Part shown: positions 59,134 to 64,000 of the stretch, in pieces
How positions within the stretch are numbered: the stretch's first letter is position 1
Layout: each line of letters opens with the position of its first letter
From: Planctomycetota bacterium
Lineage (GTDB): Bacteria > Planctomycetota > Planctomycetia > Gemmatales > Gemmataceae
Direction: 5' to 3'
NCBI GenBank assembly: GCA_016873225.1
Contig: VGXS01000013.1
Coordinates: 1-64,000 of the forward strand
DNA length: 64,000 bases
Program-made: the position numbers and the translations under genes
The notes under the pieces: generated by a model
Databases searched by the model: none
What the model saw: only the letters and a program-made list of their open reading frames with translations
What the model was told of the DNA's origin: nothing

Positions 59134-60536
59134 ACCAGCCAGTTTCATCGCACTCGGGCAGGCGCGCGTTCCTGCGGCAAGGCGTTTTCTCGCTGGCCCC
59201 CCTGGCCTTGGCCGGACTCGACTCATCAGCGGCCCGCGGCGCTCCGCTGGCTCCCAAGTCCCCGATGGGCTCATCCCGGGCCAAGGCGGTGATTCACCTG
59301 TTCATGTCCGGGGCTCCCAGCCAACTCGACCTGTTCGATCCCAAGCCCGAACTCACCCGGCTTGAGGGCAAGCCCCTGCCGCCATCGGTGATCGGCAACC
59401 AGAGATACGCGTTCATCCGTCCCGAGGCGGGGGTTTTGGGCCCGCGGTTCAAGTTCCGCAGGCATGGTTCCAGCGGCGCTGACATTTCGGAGGTCTTTCC
59501 TTACCTGGGACGCATCGCCGACAGGCTTTGCTTCATCCGGTCGATGAAGACCGAGCAGTTCAACCATGCGCCGGCGCAAATGTTGCTGCAAACCGGTTTC
59601 TCCCAGCCGGGCAGGCCCAGTTTCGGCTCGTGGGTGGTGTACGGACTGGGAGCGGAAACCTCCGAATTGCCCGCCTACATGGTGCTGTCCACGGGAGCGG
59701 GAATCTCCGGCGGCGCGGCGCTGTGGTCGGCCGGGTTTTTGCCGGGCGAATATGGCGGCACGCGCCTCAGGAACCAGGGTGATCCCATACTTCACCTTTC
59801 CAATCCGCCGGGAATCACCCGGGAGGCCCAGAGGGCGGCGCTCGACCTCGCGGCGGGACTCACCAAGCCGCGTCCGGCCGCCGCCGACCCCGAAACCTCA
59901 ACGCGCCTCGCGGCCGCCGAGATGGCGTTCAGGCTGCAGGCTTCGGCGCCCGGGCTTTTCGACTTATCCGGCGAAAGCCGGGCAACACTTGAGCGATACG
60001 GATGCGATCCGGCCAAGCCGTCGTTCGCCCGGGCCTGCCTTCTGGCGCGCCGGATGGTGGAGCGGGGCGTGCGATTCGTCACGATCTTCCACGAGGGATG
60101 GGACGCCCACAGCGATGTCGCCGGCAACCTGCGCCGCAACGCGCAGGCCACCGACCAGGCCAGCGCCGCCTTGGTGGAAGACCTTGCCGGCCGCGGCATG
60201 CTCGACGAGACGCTCGTGGCCTGGGGTGGCGAGTTCGGGCGCACGCCGATGGTGGAGACGAATCCCACCCTCGGCCGCTCTCTCGGACGCGATCATCATC
60301 CCCAGGCGTTCACGATGTGGCTGGCCGGCGGCGGGGTGAGGCCCGGAATCACCATCGGCCGCACCGATGAGTTGGGTTTCCATGTGGTGGAGCGCCCCGT
60401 TGAGGTGTACGACCTCCAGGCGACGATGCTGCACCTGCTCGGCCTCGACCATACTCGCCTCACCTTCCACCATGCCGGGCGCGATTTCCGCCTCACCGAC
60501 ATCCATGGCCAAGTCGTGCGCGAGGCGCTGGCATGA
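59130..60536 (+). CDS. DUF1501 protein with Tat-like signal (copy 2)
   Basis: SGRRAFLRQGVFSLAPLALAGL; VIHLFMSGAPSQLDLFDPKPEL; WGGEFGRTPMVE...GRDHHPQAF; ATGA overlaps with both neighbours. Confidence 0.95.
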   Translation: MNQPVSSHSGRRAFLRQGVFSLAPLALAGLDSSAARGAPLAPKSPMGSSRAKAVIHLFMSGAPSQLDLFDPKPELTRLEGKPLPPSVIGNQRYAFIRPEAGVLGPRFKFRRHGSSGADISEVFPYLGRIADRLCFIRSMKTEQFNHAPAQMLLQTGFSQPGRPSFGSWVVYGLGAETSELPAYMVLSTGAGISGGAALWSAGFLPGEYGGTRLRNQGDPILHLSNPPGITREAQRAALDLAAGLTKPRPAAADPETSTRLAAAEMAFRLQASAPGLFDLSGESRATLERYGCDPAKPSFARACLLARRMVERGVRFVTIFHEGWDAHSDVAGNLRRNAQATDQASAALVEDLAGRGMLDETLVAWGGEFGRTPMVETNPTLGRSLGRDHHPQAFTMWLAGGGVRPGITIGRTDELGFHVVERPVEVYDLQATMLHLLGLDHTRLTFHHAGRDFRLTDIHGQVVREALA

Positions 60537-63475
60537 CCACGGTCTCCGCGTCGGCATGGCTGTTGATCATGCTGGTCACGGCGGCCGCCGACGATTTCCA
60601 CTCCCGCGTCGAACCGGTCCTCAAGCGCCATTGCCTGGGATGCCATTCCCATGCCGCCGGAGCCATGAAGGGCGGCCTCGCCCTCGATAGCCGCTCGGGC
60701 TGGGCCCATGGCGGCGACAGCGGCCCTGCGATCATGCCCGGCAAGCCGGTGGAAAGCCTTGTCATTCGCGCGGTGAGGAGGTCGGAGGGCGTCAAGGCGA
60801 TGCCGCCCAAGGGGGCCATTCCCGAGGAAGATATCAGGATCCTCGAGGAATGGATCCGGCAAGGCGCGGCGGATCCACGCGTGCCGGCCCCTGCCAAGCC
60901 TGTCGATTGGTGGTCGCTCAGGCCATTGGCGAAGCCGGAGGTTCCTTCGGGCTTCGCGCATCCTGTCGACGCCTTCATCGCCACCCGATTGGCCCGATCG
61001 GGACTCAAGCCGTCACCCGAGGCGGATCGCGCAACCCTCATTCGCCGCCTACACGCCGACTTGACGGGCTTGCCACCCACCCGGGCGGAAATCGAGGCGT
61101 TTGTCGCTGACCCCGATCCCGCGGCTTATGGCAGGCTTGTCGACCGCCTGCTGGCTTCGCCCCGCCACGCCGAGCGCTGGGCGAGGCATTGGCTCGATGT
61201 CGTGCATTTCGCCGAAACCCATGGCTACGAACACGACCTGCCGCGGAACAACGCCTGGCGGTACCGGGATCATGTGATCGAGTCGTTCCATGCCGACAAG
61301 CCGTGGGGCCGGTTCATCAGGGAGCAGTTGGCGGCGGACCATTTTTTCCCGGGTGAAATCGAGGCGAGGCGGGCCCTTGGGTTCCTCGGCGCCGGTCCGT
61401 TCGACCACAGCGCCTACACCACGGCCCGCGCCACCTTCGAATACCTCGACCGTGACGACCTTGTGAACCAGACGATGACGGCGTTCGCCAGCACCACCGC
61501 GAGTTGCGCGCGCTGCCACGCCCACAAGTTCGACCCGATTTCCCAGGACGATTACTATTCGCTGCAGGCGGTGTTCGCCGGCGTCGTGGAGGGCGACATT
61601 CCGCTCGAGGTGAACGCCGGTGTTGCCGGTAGCCGCGCTCGCTGGACCTCCCTGGCCTCCGCTGCCAAGGCGCGCGACAAGTCCGTGCTTCTTTCACCCG
61701 TGAACGAGGCCATGGCGGAGGAGTCCCTCGGCGCGGCAAAGTCGATCCGCTGGACCGTGCTGGCGCCCGATTCGTGGAAGGGAACCGGCGGCACCACGCT
61801 GGAACGCCTTCCCGACCAATCCCTTCTGGCCAAGGGGCCAAGGCTTGAAAAGGACACCTACGAAATCAACTTCACGCTTCCCCCCGGCAAGTTCACGGCC
61901 ATCAGGCTTGAGGTGCTGGCCCATGAATCGCTGCCCATGCGGGGGCCCGGCCGCTGCGACAATGGCAACCTGCACCTGAGCGAGTTCGAGGCGCGCGTTA
62001 TCCACGCGGGCGAACCGGCGGGGGAACCGGTCAAGTTCTCCTCCGCGACCGCTGATTTCGATCAATCGGGATGGGACATCACCCGGGCCATCGACGGCAA
62101 GGCCCAGACCGCGTGGGGCATCCATCCCGATGTGGGCAGGCCCCATTCCGCCGTGTTCACTTTTGGCAAGCCCATGGAAGGGCGGCCGGGATCCCGCCTG
62201 GCCGTGGCGCTAAGGCAACTGCATGGCGGCGGCCACCTGATCGGCCGGCCGAGGCTGTCGCTGACAACCGATGATCCCAGGGGCGCCCTGATCCTTCCGG
62301 AGGGGGTGGAGCGGGCGCGGGCCTTGCCTCGCTCGGAGCGTACCGAGGCCCAGCGCCTTGACCTGGCCGCGTTCGCTTTGGAGATCGTCGCCCGCCGTGA
62401 ACTGGCCGCGCTTCCGGAATCCGCAAAGGTCTACGCCGCCGGGGCCAAATCCGAGGTGGTTCTCGCCGTGGGATCGGGCAGCGCGCAGGAGACCCCCCGG
62501 CCTCGCCAGGTGTTCGTCCTGCGCAGGGGAGACCTCGACAAGCCCGGTGCCGAGGCCATGCCCGGGTCGCTTTCGGCGGTCGCGGCGATTCCGGCCCGGT
62601 TTGGCATTCCCAAGGAGGCCCCCGAGTCGGCCAGGAGGGCGGCGCTGGCCGATTGGCTCGCCAGCCATGCCAATCCCCTCACATGGAGGTCCATCGCCAA
62701 CCGCGTCTGGCAGCACCATTTCGGCAGGGGCATCTGCGATACCCCCGGGGATTTCGGGCGCATGGGTGGCGAACCCAGCCATCCCGAACTGCTCGACTGG
62801 CTCGCCTGCCGCTTGCGGGACAACGGAGAGTCGCTCAGGGACCTGCACCGGGTGATCGTCATGAGCGCCACCTACCGGCAGGTTTCGGCGAATCGTGCCG
62901 AGGCCGCGGCCATTGACGGCGACAACAGGCTGTTGTGGCGGCAGAACCGGCGCCGCCTTGACGCCGACGCCTACCGGGACGGGGTGCTCTCGGTCTCGGG
63001 GTGCCTTGACCTGACGATGGGCGGGCCGGGCGCCAGGGAATTCAGCGCCGGCCCGCCGGTGCAACTGACTCCAAGGGTCGATTACGGCGCTTTCGACTGG
63101 GCCTCCAAGCCGGAGCACCGACGGGCCATTTACCGTTTCGTGTGGCGTGGCATTCCCGATCCGTTCATGGAGGTGCTCGATTTCCCCGACCTGGGACTTT
63201 TGACGCCGGCGCGGGCGTCTTCCTCCTCCGCGCTTCAGGCCCTGGCCCTTTACAACAACAAGTTCACCCTTCACTTCAGCGGCATGCTTGGCAAGTCGAT
63301 CGACTCGTCGGCCAAGTCCGACAGCCAGCGGGCGCGGGAGGCCTGGTCGCGGGTTTTGGGCCGGCTTCCCGACGCGCGGGAAGCCGCGATGGCCGAACAG
63401 CATGTCGCGCGCCATGGCGCGGCATCGTTGTGTCGGGTGCTATTCAACTCCCATGAGTTCCTTTTCGTGGAGTGA
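60533..63475 (+). CDS. PSCyt1 / DUF1549 / DUF1553 protein (copy 3)
   Basis: FHSRVEPVLKRHCLGCHSHAAGAMKGGLALD; LTGLPPTRAEIEAF; CARCHAHKFDPISQDDYYSLQAVFAG; NRVWQHHFGRGI. Confidence 0.95.
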   Translation: MTTVSASAWLLIMLVTAAADDFHSRVEPVLKRHCLGCHSHAAGAMKGGLALDSRSGWAHGGDSGPAIMPGKPVESLVIRAVRRSEGVKAMPPKGAIPEEDIRILEEWIRQGAADPRVPAPAKPVDWWSLRPLAKPEVPSGFAHPVDAFIATRLARSGLKPSPEADRATLIRRLHADLTGLPPTRAEIEAFVADPDPAAYGRLVDRLLASPRHAERWARHWLDVVHFAETHGYEHDLPRNNAWRYRDHVIESFHADKPWGRFIREQLAADHFFPGEIEARRALGFLGAGPFDHSAYTTARATFEYLDRDDLVNQTMTAFASTTASCARCHAHKFDPISQDDYYSLQAVFAGVVEGDIPLEVNAGVAGSRARWTSLASAAKARDKSVLLSPVNEAMAEESLGAAKSIRWTVLAPDSWKGTGGTTLERLPDQSLLAKGPRLEKDTYEINFTLPPGKFTAIRLEVLAHESLPMRGPGRCDNGNLHLSEFEARVIHAGEPAGEPVKFSSATADFDQSGWDITRAIDGKAQTAWGIHPDVGRPHSAVFTFGKPMEGRPGSRLAVALRQLHGGGHLIGRPRLSLTTDDPRGALILPEGVERARALPRSERTEAQRLDLAAFALEIVARRELAALPESAKVYAAGAKSEVVLAVGSGSAQETPRPRQVFVLRRGDLDKPGAEAMPGSLSAVAAIPARFGIPKEAPESARRAALADWLASHANPLTWRSIANRVWQHHFGRGICDTPGDFGRMGGEPSHPELLDWLACRLRDNGESLRDLHRVIVMSATYRQVSANRAEAAAIDGDNRLLWRQNRRRLDADAYRDGVLSVSGCLDLTMGGPGAREFSAGPPVQLTPRVDYGAFDWASKPEHRRAIYRFVWRGIPDPFMEVLDFPDLGLLTPARASSSSALQALALYNNKFTLHFSGMLGKSIDSSAKSDSQRAREAWSRVLGRLPDAREAAMAEQHVARHGAASLCRVLFNSHEFLFVE

Positions 63476-63479
63476 GCCG

Positions 63480-64000
63480 ATGGGCCAGCCTGATCGCAGA
63501 AACCTGCTGGAGGGGATCGCCTCGGGATTCGCCAGCGTGGCCATCTCGGCGATGCTGGCCCGTGACGGACTGGCGGGGCCTTCGCCGATTCATGGTGGAT
63601 TGCATCACCGGCCGCGGGCGCGCCGGGTGATCGAATTGTTCATGAATGGCGGCGCCAGCCCGATGGACACCTTCGACCACAAGCCGGCGCTTGAAAGGCT
63701 GCATGGCCAGAACCTGGGGCCCAAGGTGAAGCCCGAGGGGTTCACCGCCATGCCCGGGGCGATCATGAAAAGCCCGTTCAGTTTCCGTAGGCACGGGCAG
63801 TCGGGCCGCTGGGTGAGCGAGGTGTTTCCCGAGCAGGCCCGCCTGGTGGACGAGATGGCGTTCCTGATGGCGATGCAGTCCAAGACGAATGTCCACGGGC
63901 AGGGCGCCTACCTGATGACGACGGGATTCACCCTTCCGGGGTTTCCCTGCATGGGTTCGTGGATCTCCCACGCCTTGGGGAACATCGCCGACAACCTTCC
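63480..64000 (+). CDS. DUF1501 protein (copy 3, truncated by window end)
   Basis: Direct translation MGQPDRRNLLEGIASGFASVAISAMLARDGLAG...VIELFMNGGASPMDTFDHKPALERLHGQNLGPKV...; open at window edge. Confidence 0.92.
   Translation, partial: MGQPDRRNLLEGIASGFASVAISAMLARDGLAGPSPIHGGLHHRPRARRVIELFMNGGASPMDTFDHKPALERLHGQNLGPKVKPEGFTAMPGAIMKSPFSFRRHGQSGRWVSEVFPEQARLVDEMAFLMAMQSKTNVHGQGAYLMTTGFTLPGFPCMGSWISHALGNIADNL

Noticed and set aside
1-64000. CRISPR arrays, tRNA/rRNA genes, insertion sequences, prophage
   Set aside because: No spaced direct repeats, cloverleaf-like segments, rRNA cores, transposases or phage structural genes were seen in either strand.

Overview
High-GC chromosomal segment that looks planctomycete (Gemmatales/Pirellulales-like). 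The basis is three PSCyt1/DUF1549/DUF1553 + DUF1501 gene pairs, a WD40 Ser/Thr kinase and GldA/F/G-DUF4340 genes. Main blocks: (1) a Ser/Thr kinase with near-identical 126-bp WD40 repeats on the minus strand, running off the left edge and absent from the ORF track because it has no in-window stop; (2) an intergenic patch of GAGCCCCCAGCG...CGCTGGGGGCTC palindromic repeats; (3) peroxiredoxin / small His-rich protein / FolD; (4) a GldA-GldF-GldG-DUF4340-DegT operon; (5) a nearly complete S10-spc-alpha ribosomal cluster, rpsJ to rplQ, lacking rplC between rpsJ and rplD and also lacking rpmD and infA; (6) a 1323-aa uncharacterised protein, an OMP-like protein, Rho, ThyX, L31, PrfA and PrmC; (7) a polysaccharide ABC export / ManA / RmlC-like operon; (8) a giant VWA protein, an FHA protein, a squalene-hopene-cyclase-family protein, a DUF116-polyprenyl synthase fusion and a UbiC-like protein; (9) tandem PSCyt1/DUF1549/DUF1553-DUF1501 pairs. 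The most unexpected global signal is near-total absence of the tetranucleotide ACGT: 4 sites seen by eye in 64 kb, against roughly 200 expected from base composition. ATGT/ACAT appears where ACGT would be expected. The best candidate for an undescribed pathway is the SHC-like / DUF116-prenyl synthase / UbiC-like cluster. All calls were made by eye, with no database searches.
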